Under the pieces are notes generated by a model. That model did not search any database, had not been told where the DNA came from, and was given only the letters and a program-made list of their open reading frames with translations. A program made the position numbers and the translations under genes. Below, piece after piece: positions 56,403 to 64,000 of a DNA stretch of 64,000 nt (within the stretch, counting starts at the first letter, position 1; the number at the start of each line of letters is the position of its first letter). Source of the DNA: Bradyrhizobium erythrophlei (GTDB taxonomy: Bacteria > Pseudomonadota > Alphaproteobacteria > Rhizobiales > Xanthobacteraceae); NCBI RefSeq assembly GCF_900129505.1, contig NZ_LT670818.1, forward strand, positions 6,419,001 to 6,483,000, given 5' to 3'.

Positions 56403-57638
56403 TTAACTGCCTTGCCGCAATCGCGCCAGCACCTTCAGCCCGCCATAGCCGTCCGCCGGCAACAGGCCCATCTTGACCTGATAATCCTTGATCGCCTGCA
56501 TGGTGTCGTTGCCGACGCGCCCGTCGGTGCCGCCGGTATCGAAACCGGCTTTTGTCAACCGGACCTGCATCTCCTGCACTTCGGCAAGCGTCAGCGCGCG
56601 CTCGGAACCCGGGAACGGCTGAAGGAAGGGTGGTGCGCCCAGAATGCGGTCGCCGAGATGGCAGATCGCCAGCGCGTAGTTCATCGACGGGTTGTAGCTG
56701 CGCACCGAATAGAAATTCGGACCCAACAAAAAGGCCGGACCGCCCGGCACGGGGATCCACAGTTGCGCGGAGGCGTTCGGCTGCGGAAAAGGCTGGCCGT
56801 CGGCGCGGGAGACGCCGGCGCTCGCCCATGCCGCGTAGCTGCGGTTGCCGCCGGCAGCGCCGCCGGGCGCGCGGACCTCATAGCCCCAATGTTCGCCGCG
56901 GTGATATTTGCCGCGATTGACAAGATAGCGCGCGGTGGAACCGAGCGCATCGTCGGGCTTGCCGAACGGCGATACCCGGCCGTCATGATCGTAATCGATG
57001 CCGACATTGAGCCAGACTTCCGGCATCCACTGGGTGTGGCCCATCGCGCCGGCCCACGACCCCCGCATCTCCTCCGGCGTGCTCCAGCCGCGATCGACGA
57101 TCCGCAAGGCGTTGATCAACTCGGTCTCCCAATAAGCCTTGCGGCGCGGCTCGTTCCAGGCGAGCGCCGCCAGCGACGGAAATACCGGGCGCATGTGGTT
57201 CTGCTGCACCAGCGGATCGCCGAATGCGGATTCTACGCCCCACAGCGCCAGCAGCGTGCCGCGCTCGACGCCATACTCCTGCTCGATGCGCGCAAACAGC
57301 GCCTCGTTCTTTTTCAGCGCTTCCTTGCCGGCGATGATGCGCCAGTCCGAGACGCGCCGGTTGATGTATTGCCAGATCTGCTCGTTGAACTCCGGCTGGT
57401 TCCGCATTTGCTTGAACACGGTCATGTCCGGCTCGATGCGTCCCATGACGCGGGTCCAGGTCGCCTCCGAAATGCCCTTTGCCAGCGCGCGTGCGCGAAA
57501 ACTGTCGCGCCATTGATCGAAACCGGGCGGGGCCGCTGCCAACGCGGCGAGGGGATGCGCGAGCAGGGCGCCGGCCGCCAGAGCGGATTGCAACACGGCG
57601 CGGCGCGTCGGAGCGTTCGGGGAATCAGGCTGTGTCAT
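56403..57638 (-). CDS. lytic murein transglycosylase (SltB/MltB type)
   Basis: It cleaves the glycan strand of peptidoglycan with formation of 1,6-anhydro-muramic acid. The 411-residue product has a Tat-type signal (TRRAVLQSALAAGALLAHPLAALA), then the SLT domain with catalytic Glu in LLALWGVESAFG, and MGHTQWMPE and YDHDGRVSPFGKPDDALGSTARYL that fit the MltB family. A peptidoglycan-binding domain (LTLAEVQEMQVRLTKAGFDTGGTDGRVGNDTMQAIKDYQ) sits at the C-terminus. It acts in the periplasm. Confidence 0.93.
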   Translation of the reverse strand: MTQPDSPNAPTRRAVLQSALAAGALLAHPLAALAAAPPGFDQWRDSFRARALAKGISEATWTRVMGRIEPDMTVFKQMRNQPEFNEQIWQYINRRVSDWRIIAGKEALKKNEALFARIEQEYGVERGTLLALWGVESAFGDPLVQQNHMRPVFPSLAALAWNEPRRKAYWETELINALRIVDRGWSTPEEMRGSWAGAMGHTQWMPEVWLNVGIDYDHDGRVSPFGKPDDALGSTARYLVNRGKYHRGEHWGYEVRAPGGAAGGNRSYAAWASAGVSRADGQPFPQPNASAQLWIPVPGGPAFLLGPNFYSVRSYNPSMNYALAICHLGDRILGAPPFLQPFPGSERALTLAEVQEMQVRLTKAGFDTGGTDGRVGNDTMQAIKDYQVKMGLLPADGYGGLKVLARLRQGS

Positions 57639-57812
57639 CGGAACAGTCTACCGGCGCAAGCGAGGGCGCGGCAGTGGCCGCTCCCCAGGGAATTAGCCAT
57701 CCTGCGGCAGCTCTGCGGCGATTTTGGACAACCAGCGCCGCACCGTGAGCTCGCCAGTAGCGCATCATATAAGTGCTATTATAGCTTATCAGACCACATG
57801 TAACATGAGGTG

Positions 57813-58298
57813 ATGAACGTGTCACATGCCCGCAGCGAATATGAAGACTTCAAGGCGCTGGCGCCGGACGCCTACGATAGCGTTCTGGCGCTAGGCAGAA
57901 TCGCCGCCAAGGCCGGCATCGACAGGCAGTTGCTGGAACTGATCAAGCTGCGCGCGTCGCAGATCAATGGCTGCGCCTTCTGCGTGCAGCATCATATTCT
58001 TGAAAGCGAGAGGCTCGGCATTTCCGCCGACAAGCTCAACCTCGTCGTGGTCTGGCGCGAGGCGCCGCTGTTTTCCGCGCGCGAGCGTGCGGCGCTGGCC
58101 TGGACCGAGGCGCTTACGTTGTTGCCCGGCGGCGTCAGCGACGAGGTCTATGCGGCGGCGGCTGCGGAATTTTCCGAGAAGGAGCTGCTGTATCTGACTT
58201 CCGCGATCGCCTCGATCAATGTCTGGAACCGGTTCGGCGCGGGCTATCGCTGGACTCCGGCAACGAGGCAGAAGGCGGTTCACGTTGCGGCGTCATAG
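57813..58298 (+). CDS. AhpD-like / carboxymuconolactone decarboxylase family protein
   Basis: A 161-residue cytoplasmic protein with the CxxC-x-x-H motif of AhpD-type alkylhydroperoxidases: Cys54 and Cys57 in NGCAFCVQHH, with His60. The family includes alkylhydroperoxide reductase partners and a carboxymuconolactone decarboxylase branch; the CxxCxxH pattern favours the redox type. The GTG three bases upstream of ATG 57813 is an equally possible start. The neighbour downstream is the M23 peptidase gene on the opposite strand, eight bases away. Confidence 0.88.
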   Translation: MNVSHARSEYEDFKALAPDAYDSVLALGRIAAKAGIDRQLLELIKLRASQINGCAFCVQHHILESERLGISADKLNLVVVWREAPLFSARERAALAWTEALTLLPGGVSDEVYAAAAAEFSEKELLYLTSAIASINVWNRFGAGYRWTPATRQKAVHVAAS

Positions 58299-58305
58299 AT
58301 GGCGA

Positions 58306-59946
58306 TCAGTTGTCGCCACCTTCCATCGTGCTGTGGGGGACGACGTCCTCCGGCAGCGCATGCGCGACGGCCGGCTGCGCGGCGACTTCGGGCCCGATCT
58401 CGCGGCCGCGTCCGCGGAGCAAGCGCTCATAGGCCGAGATCAGGGTGACGTAGGGATTGACCCAGATCCAGCCGTCGCGCGTGAACACCTGGACGTCGAA
58501 ATGCAGATGCAGGCTGGTGCCGTTGGGGTGGTCGAGATAGTTCGAAACCACGCCGATCTTCTCGCCCTCGTCCACGCTGCGGCCGTTCAGCATGCCGCTG
58601 GCGTCGAGCGCGAACGGATTCATGTGCATATAGCGAAACCGAGCATGTTCGTTGCGGGTGTTGACTTGCAGCGTCACCGCCTGCTGCTTCGGCGCGCGGA
58701 TCACGACGGCGTCGCGGACCGCGACCACCGCCTGCTGCCTGGGGTTGCAGCGATCGCCGCCTTCGACGTTCAGCGGACAGGGTGCGGGACGGATGTCCTC
58801 GCCCTGATGGCCAAAACCGCTCGGGCATTGTCCGACATTGAAACTGCGGGCTTCGCAAAAATTGTCCCGCCAGGGATAACTAGTATTTCCGCCGGAAAGC
58901 TCGTGGAGCGGTCTGTCGCTCGACCGGCGGGCCCTGAATTCCTGCGAATGAACGAATGCGATCGGCTTTTCCAGCGGGAATCGAATTTGGGAATAGGCGA
59001 TCGAATCGGGGCGGCCGCCTTGCCTGCGCAAGCCCGAGTTGGCGATGATGTCGCCGCTCGGGCGATAGGTGAAGTCGGGCGTGCGATCCAAAGGCCGCTC
59101 GGCTGTTCCCGGCGAAATATCCATGCGCGGCCGCGACGGCAGGCCGCCGACGACATGCAGGGCCTTGAGAAAGCGCTCCGCGACGGGATAGGCCTCGCGG
59201 CAGGCCAGCCGGCGTTCGCGCGGGGCCGAATCCAGACACTGGATCGACACCACATAGGGAACGCCGAACCGCGTGAAGGCATAGCGCACGTAGCCTTCCC
59301 GGATGAAGCGGCGCAGGTCGGGGAATTGGGCCGCCAGCGCCTGGACCGGTTCGCCCTTGCCGCCGACGGGATCGTCGATGTCGTAGACCAGGATCGAGCC
59401 AGTGATCTGGACTTCGACGGGCCTGGCAAAGGTTCGCTGCGGCATGCCGCCGCCGGCGCCGGGCTCCAGCGAAAACACCGCGTCATAGCCAGCGGGGCCG
59501 GCGTCAAACAGGTCGACTGGACGAAAATCGACCTGATAACGGGAGAACGAGAGGCTGGCGGGCGCGCCGTTCAGCCGGGCCTCGAGAAAGGCCGCGGTAT
59601 CGAAGGGCAGCAGCACCGGCACCGGACTGCGTCCGATGCCGGTGAAGATCGGCGAAGTAACCCCATTCAATTGCACCAGCGTCGGCATCGAGCGCGGATC
59701 GGACGCAGGCAGCCGGTAGCGGCGGGTCAACGTGAACGCGGACGCCACCGCGGGGTGGCTATTGATCTCCGACCGGAGCTGGTCGAGCGCGGCGCGCCAA
59801 TCGACCCGGACCGCCGAGACCGCGGGCGTCCTGAATTCATCGGCGGTGAGGGCTGCGGTGCCGGCGATGAGCAAGGACAGGGATGCCAGCAGAAGAGCGA
59901 CGGACCGGACAGCTTTTGTACCCAATGCGTCGCCCCCCGGCGCCAA
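58306..59946 (-). CDS. M23 family metallopeptidase
   Basis: A 546-residue exported protein. A signal-anchor stretch (VALLLASLSLLIAGTAALTA) is followed by a long region of about 330 residues of unknown fold (maybe two domains) and then the M23 domain. In that domain SGFGHQGEDIRP (GHQGxD) and later SLHLHFDVQV (HxH) carry zinc ligands. Proteins of this family usually cleave peptidoglycan cross-bridges. It starts 15 bp after efp on the same strand, so it is probably co-transcribed with efp. Confidence 0.9.
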   Translation of the reverse strand: MAPGGDALGTKAVRSVALLLASLSLLIAGTAALTADEFRTPAVSAVRVDWRAALDQLRSEINSHPAVASAFTLTRRYRLPASDPRSMPTLVQLNGVTSPIFTGIGRSPVPVLLPFDTAAFLEARLNGAPASLSFSRYQVDFRPVDLFDAGPAGYDAVFSLEPGAGGGMPQRTFARPVEVQITGSILVYDIDDPVGGKGEPVQALAAQFPDLRRFIREGYVRYAFTRFGVPYVVSIQCLDSAPRERRLACREAYPVAERFLKALHVVGGLPSRPRMDISPGTAERPLDRTPDFTYRPSGDIIANSGLRRQGGRPDSIAYSQIRFPLEKPIAFVHSQEFRARRSSDRPLHELSGGNTSYPWRDNFCEARSFNVGQCPSGFGHQGEDIRPAPCPLNVEGGDRCNPRQQAVVAVRDAVVIRAPKQQAVTLQVNTRNEHARFRYMHMNPFALDASGMLNGRSVDEGEKIGVVSNYLDHPNGTSLHLHFDVQVFTRDGWIWVNPYVTLISAYERLLRGRGREIGPEVAAQPAVAHALPEDVVPHSTMEGGDN

Positions 59947-59961
59947 ATCGTGCCGTCCAGT

Positions 59962-60528
59962 CTAATCCTTTGCGCGCTCGACGTAAGAGCCGTCTTCGGT
60001 CATGATCACGATCCGCGTCCCGACGCCGATATGCGGCGGCACGGCGGTGCGCACGCCGTTGGAGAGAATCGCGGGCTTGTAGGAAGACGATGCGGTTTGG
60101 CCCTTGGTGACCGGCTCGGTGTCCACGACTTCGAGCGTCGCGCGCTGCGGCATCTGGATGGCCACCGGAAGAAGGCCGTGAAGCGACAGCTTGACCTGCA
60201 TGTTTTCCTGCAAATAGGGCGCGGCCGAACCGATGACATCCTTGGCGACCATCACCTGATCGTAGGTCTCGGTGTTCATGAAATGGAAGCCGTCGGCGTC
60301 CTCGTAGAGATAGTTGAAATTGTGGTCCTCGATCGTCGCCTTCTCGACCTGGTCGGTGGTCTTGTAGCGCTCCGAAATCTTGACCCCGTCGCTGATGCGG
60401 CGCATTTCGATCTGGCTGACCGGAGTTCCCTTGCCGGGATGGATATTCTCGGCGGTCAGGACCACGTAAAGCTTGCCGTCTTGCTCGATGACGTTGCCCT
60501 TGCGAATAGAACTGGCGATGACTTTCAA
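59962..60528 (-). CDS. efp: elongation factor P
   Basis: It relieves ribosome stalling at proline runs. The 188-residue length is standard. It has a KOW-like N-terminal domain, the modification loop NIHPGKGTP with Lys33 as the lysylated residue, and two OB domains ([34 protein letters not shown]). The start is a TTG at 60528 ([11 protein letters not shown], Met in translation), chosen because AGGAA lies eight bases upstream; the 28-codon extension upstream is not EF-P-like. epmA and epmB, which modify Lys33, are encoded 1 kb away on the other strand. Confidence 0.94.
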   Translation of the reverse strand: MKVIASSIRKGNVIEQDGKLYVVLTAENIHPGKGTPVSQIEMRRISDGVKISERYKTTDQVEKATIEDHNFNYLYEDADGFHFMNTETYDQVMVAKDVIGSAAPYLQENMQVKLSLHGLLPVAIQMPQRATLEVVDTEPVTKGQTASSSYKPAILSNGVRTAVPPHIGVGTRIVIMTEDGSYVERAKD

Positions 60529-60752
60529 GGCTGTTTTTCCTGATGTTCTGGCCCGGGACCGATCAGGACATGGGCATCCCGAGGCCAGCGAAGCGGTTTC
60601 GGGCTGCAACATACTGATTTTGCCATTGGATGCCAGCTTTTTACGGACCTTTCGGGGGGCCCGGCCGATGGCCTAAAACAACCGGATTTCTGCGGATGCA
60701 GCCGTCCGTAAAGACCTCAAGAGCTGACCGGCAAGCCGGCCCCGTTGAGGCG

Positions 60753-61480
60753 TCACTGCGAGGCCGGGGAAGGCGTCTTGATCGCCTTGGCGTTGTTCTC
60801 GGCAAAATCAGGGGGGACCGAAAACGTCGCCGTTTTCAGATCGTAGACGCAGCGCCAGCCTTCGATCCACGGCAGCGGCTTCTCCTCGCCCTGGGCGTCG
60901 AACGACAGGCTGATCACGATGTAACGGCTGTTCGGCCAATGCTCGCCGAGCCAGGCGTAGTTGTCGTCCATGCCCTTGAGCAGGATGGCCTGCGCGTGGT
61001 CGAGCGAATCCCGGTCCTTCGGGTCCCGATGGGTCGCTTTTGATGCCGGTGAATTGAAGAAATAATCCCAGGCCAGCTCACCAAGGGGCTTGGTTGTCGC
61101 GGGCAGGAATTGATACCCCTTCCTGTGATATAAAAAGAGTGTGGAGTAACCAGCCCCAAGCTTTTGCATTCGTACCAGCCATTGGCTGTCCGGGCTAAAT
61201 CGAAATCCAGCCGGGTAACCCGCCCGATCGACGCCCTCGGCGGGATTCAGAAGAAACGCATGCCGACGATCCCTGTCGAAGGTCCAGAATTGTAGAGGAA
61301 TCCGTCATCCTTCATATCCTTGGAATACTGTTCCACCCGCAGCGCGCGGTTAGGCGATATGGACGCGTCTTCGGCGCGGAGCTTGGAACCGGCCCCGGGG
61401 CCTTCGGCGCAAGCCGGCGTCGCCGCGGCGACTCCAAGCAACAGCGAAATCGATATTCCGGACGATCTGTAGTCAAACAT
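60753..61480 (-). pseudogene. exported protein of unknown function, broken by a one-base frameshift
   Basis: Two frames together look like one protein of about 242 residues. The N-terminal frame (61480 to about 61291) starts MFDYRSSGISISLLLGVAAATPACAEGPG, a signal peptide. It runs into KDMKDDGFLY and then changes frame. If one C is added after the TAC codon near 61292, it continues QFWTFDRDRRHAFLLNPAEG, RAGYPAGFRFSPDSQWLVRM, QKLGAGYSTLFLYHRKGYQF and to the end at 60753 (AKAIKTPSPASQ). As written, the first frame stops at 61247. Either the gene is inactivated or a base is missing from the read. The product would be secreted; no function is known. Confidence 0.75.
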
Positions 61481-61560
61481 GGCTTGATTCCAGCTTCACG
61501 GTTGGTCATCGAAGCAGTGCCGATGGTTCAGACCGACAGGCGGATGACCTGACAACAGAA

Positions 61561-62640
61561 ATGGCAGAGATGACCGAGGATTCCCGCGTCGAAGTTGCTG
61601 ACGCACGGTCGCCATGGTGGGCGCCAGCCCGGCATGCCGACATCAGGCCGTTTCTGTTGGCACGGGGCGCGATTACCAAGGCCCTCAGGGGGTGGTTCGA
61701 CGAACAGGGTTTCGTCGAGGTCGAAACCGGGATTTTGCAGGTTTCGCCGGGGAATGAGATCCACCTGCATGCACCGTGCACCGAACTCAGGCGCGCCGAC
61801 GGCAGCCGCGTGACGCGCTATTTGCGGACTTCGCCGGAATTCGCAGCCAAGAAACTGCTGGCCGCGGGCGAGCCGCAAATTTTCGAATTCGCGCGGGTGT
61901 TTCGCGACCGTGAGCGCGGCGACCTGCATCTGCCCGAATTCACCATGCTGGAATGGTACCGCGCCAATTCGGGCTATGACGCCGTCATGGCCGACACCGT
62001 CGTCATCATTGCCCATGCCGCGCAGGCCACCGGCATCGGGCAATTTTCATTTCGCGGCCGGATTGCCGATCCCTTTGCCGAGCCGGAGCTGTTGACGGTG
62101 GCAAGCGCCTTCGAGCGTTTTGCCGGCATTGAGCTGCTAAGCACGGTTGCGGACGGCAAAGGCGATCGCGCGCGGCTTGCCGCGGCCGCGGGGCAAATCG
62201 TGCGGATCAGCGATGACGACACCTGGTCGGACATTTTCAGCAAGGTGCTGGTCGAGCATGTCGAACCAAGGCTGGGGCAGGGGCGCTTGACCATCCTGTT
62301 CGAATATCCGGTTCCCGAAGCGGCGCTGGCGCGCGCGAAACCGTCCGACCCTCGCGTGGCCGAACGCTTCGAGGTCTATGCCTGCGGCGTCGAGCTCGCC
62401 AACGGGTTTGGCGAACTGACCGACGCGCGCGAACAGCGGCTTCGCTTCGTGAAGGCGATGGACGAAAAACAGCGGCGCTATCACGAGCGCTACCCGCTCG
62501 ACGAGGAATTTCTCGCCGCGGTTGCGGCAATGCCGCAGGCCAGCGGCGTCGCGCTAGGCTTCGACCGGCTGGTGATGCTGGCCAGCGGCGCAATCAGGAT
62601 CGATCAGGTGGTGTGGACGCCGCCCGCAGGTGATGCATGA
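61561..62640 (+). CDS. epmA: EF-P beta-lysylation enzyme (lysyl-tRNA synthetase-like)
   Basis: It attaches (R)-beta-lysine to EF-P Lys33. The 359-residue product is the class II aminoacyl-tRNA synthetase catalytic core without an anticodon-binding domain. Motif 2 is FRDRERGDLHLPEFTMLEWY and motif 3 SGVALGFDRLVML; EVETGILQVSPGNEIHLHAP is the start of the domain. The absence of the N-terminal OB domain distinguishes it from LysS. It overlaps epmB by four bases (ATGA). A second ATG at 61570 is possible. Confidence 0.92.
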   Translation: MAEMTEDSRVEVADARSPWWAPARHADIRPFLLARGAITKALRGWFDEQGFVEVETGILQVSPGNEIHLHAPCTELRRADGSRVTRYLRTSPEFAAKKLLAAGEPQIFEFARVFRDRERGDLHLPEFTMLEWYRANSGYDAVMADTVVIIAHAAQATGIGQFSFRGRIADPFAEPELLTVASAFERFAGIELLSTVADGKGDRARLAAAAGQIVRISDDDTWSDIFSKVLVEHVEPRLGQGRLTILFEYPVPEAALARAKPSDPRVAERFEVYACGVELANGFGELTDAREQRLRFVKAMDEKQRRYHERYPLDEEFLAAVAAMPQASGVALGFDRLVMLASGAIRIDQVVWTPPAGDA

Positions 62641-63755
62641 GCAATATCGATTTCAACAAGAGCCCCGTCAATTTCAAGCCGACCGCGGCGTTGCGTGATC
62701 CCACCGAACTGGTCGCCCACGGTCTCGCATCCGTCGCGGATCTTCCCGATCTCGAAAAGGTCGCGGCGCGCTACGCGATCGCGGTGACGCCGGCCATCGC
62801 CGCGCTGATCGACCCCGATGATCCCAACGATCCGATCGCGCGGCAGTTCATTCCGAGCGGCGAGGAATTGGTGACCGGGGAGGGCGAGACCGCCGATCCG
62901 ATCGGCGATTACCCGCATTCGCCGGTCTCCGGCATCGTGCACCGCTATCCCGATCGGGTGCTGTTCAAGCTGGTGCACGTCTGCGCGGTCTACTGCCGGT
63001 TCTGCTTCCGCCGAGAGATGGTCGGTCCGGGCAAGGGGACCGCGCTCTCGCAGGGCGCATACGATAACGCCCTGGCTTACATCCGCGCGCATCCGGAGAT
63101 CTGGGAAGTCATCCTGACCGGCGGCGATCCCCTGATGCTGTCGCCGCGTCGGCTCGCCGAGATCATGGCCGACCTCGCCGGCATCGATCACGTCAGGATC
63201 ATCCGGATTCACACCCGTGTGCCGGTCGCCGAGCCCCAGCGTATCAGCGCCGAGATGATCGCCGCATTGAAGGTCGAGGGCGCAACCACCTGGGTTGCGC
63301 TGCACGCCAACCATGCCCGGGAATTGACCGGCAAGGCCCGCGCCGCCTGCGCCGACATCATCGACGCCGGCATCCCGATGGTCAGCCAGTCGGTGCTTTT
63401 GCGCGGTGTCAATGACAATGCGGTGGCGCTGGAAGCGTTGATGCGGGCCTTTGTCGAATGCCGTATCAAGCCCTATTATCTGCATCATGGCGATCTGGCG
63501 CCCGGAACAGCCCATTTGCGGACCACGCTCGAGCAAGGCCAGGAGCTGATGCGAGACTTGCGGGGGCGGGTCTCCGGATTATGCCAGCCGGATTACGTCC
63601 TCGACATTCCCGGCGGCCACGGCAAGTCGCCGGTCGGTCCGGTCTATGTGTCGCCGGCAAATTCTTTTTCGGGAGAACGTGAACGGGAAGCGGAAACGCG
63701 CTATCGTATTACCGACTACTGCGGTGACGTTCATCTCTATCCTCCGAAGTCATGA
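62637..63755 (+). CDS. epmB: lysine 2,3-aminomutase-like EF-P modification enzyme
   Basis: A radical SAM enzyme making beta-lysine from lysine for EF-P modification. The 372-residue product has the radical SAM cluster motif C116-x3-C120-x2-C123 in CAVYCRFCFRRE, the TGGDPLML sequence and a PLP-binding IPGGHGK near the C-terminus. The gene follows epmA with a four-base overlap and so belongs to the same transcript. It could also be a general lysine 2,3-aminomutase; the gene pair decides for EpmB. Confidence 0.93.
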   Translation: MSNIDFNKSPVNFKPTAALRDPTELVAHGLASVADLPDLEKVAARYAIAVTPAIAALIDPDDPNDPIARQFIPSGEELVTGEGETADPIGDYPHSPVSGIVHRYPDRVLFKLVHVCAVYCRFCFRREMVGPGKGTALSQGAYDNALAYIRAHPEIWEVILTGGDPLMLSPRRLAEIMADLAGIDHVRIIRIHTRVPVAEPQRISAEMIAALKVEGATTWVALHANHARELTGKARAACADIIDAGIPMVSQSVLLRGVNDNAVALEALMRAFVECRIKPYYLHHGDLAPGTAHLRTTLEQGQELMRDLRGRVSGLCQPDYVLDIPGGHGKSPVGPVYVSPANSFSGEREREAETRYRITDYCGDVHLYPPKS

Positions 63756-63762
63756 TCGAGTG

Positions 63763-63975
63763 ATGCCGGAGGGTGAGGTCGCGCCAGAGCCGCCGGAGGA
63801 GGATGGCAACCGAAACCTCGAGAACGTGACGATGCTTGGTTTCCTTGTCGTACTGGTGGCCGCCGGAATCTGGTGGCTTGGCACGATGGCGGACGTTCGA
63901 AAGGCTCAGGACTGCGCGGCAGCGCATGATCCGCCGAAGTGCAAGCGGTCTGGCCAAAAGATCGTGCGCTCTTGA
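63763..63975 (+). CDS. small single-span membrane protein (70 aa), hypothetical
   Basis: An ATG at 63763 opens 70 residues. An acidic N-terminus (MPEGEVAPEPPEEDGNRNLE) is followed by one membrane segment (MLGFLVVLVAAGIWWLGTM) and a Cys-containing, basic C-terminus (DCAAAHDPPKCKRSGQK). It begins seven bases after the epmB stop codon, so it may be part of the same operon. No function is recognised. The longer frame starting inside epmB at 63646 is the same frame with an implausible extension. Confidence 0.65.
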   Translation: MPEGEVAPEPPEEDGNRNLENVTMLGFLVVLVAAGIWWLGTMADVRKAQDCAAAHDPPKCKRSGQKIVRS

Positions 63976-64000
63976 TATAATATATTTAGAGCGCGATCGG

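Noticed and set aside
58219..60543. 774-codon plus frame
   Set aside because: Antisense to the M23 peptidase and efp, both of which have clear motifs on the minus strand.

Overview
The window looks like chromosomal DNA of a Bradyrhizobium-type alphaproteobacterium (Nitrobacteraceae). I infer this from the high GC content, the gene families present (small Omp25-like barrels, type 2 ArgC, class I PhaC, hom next to glpX, TAXI-type binding protein) and several interspersed repeat families that I recognise from Bradyrhizobium genomes. No rRNA, tRNA, CRISPR array, transposase or integrase was seen.

Left part (1-21.8 kb) is mostly housekeeping: the C-terminal 343 residues of a diguanylate cyclase, an RhlE-type DEAD-box helicase, a secreted caspase-like protein, two Omp25-like outer-membrane barrels, an SDR oxidoreductase, parE, a DedA protein, a Tat-exported metallo-hydrolase, a PaiB-like protein, argC, a MAPEG protein, phaC, a lipoprotein, an AlaC-like aminotransferase, hom, glpX and a GNAT acetyltransferase.

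Middle part (21.8-53.7 kb) is accessory. It carries a haloacid dehalogenase, a remnant of an OprB porin, ppk2, a TAXI binding protein, msrA beside a DUF417 (RcrB-like) membrane protein, an MFS exporter, an IpdC-type decarboxylase, an RND efflux operon enclosed by 52-bp direct repeats made from the ipdC 3' end, a two-component regulon with three four-repeat DUF347 membrane proteins, a sorbosone-dehydrogenase-like protein, a polar amino-acid ABC transporter with an FAD oxidase and an XRE-cupin regulator, a secreted beta-helix protein and a protein containing a nearly perfect 945-bp tandem duplication. It ends in about 500 bp of dispersed repeats.

Right part (53.7-64 kb) is again core: recJ, an SDR whose 3' end is repeat-derived, a lytic transglycosylase, an AhpD-like protein, an M23 peptidase, efp with its modification genes epmA and epmB, and between them a frameshifted gene.

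The strongest candidate for an undescribed system is 35.5-41.5 kb. An OmpR/PmrA-like response regulator and its kinase lie between two operons encoding three DUF347 proteins, a small exported helical protein and an outer-membrane channel-like protein. Three promoters there carry a shared YCTAAG-N5-SCTAAK direct repeat in the same orientation relative to the gene each would control. The function of the system is not known from the sequence; transport of an ion or small molecule across the envelope is an inference.
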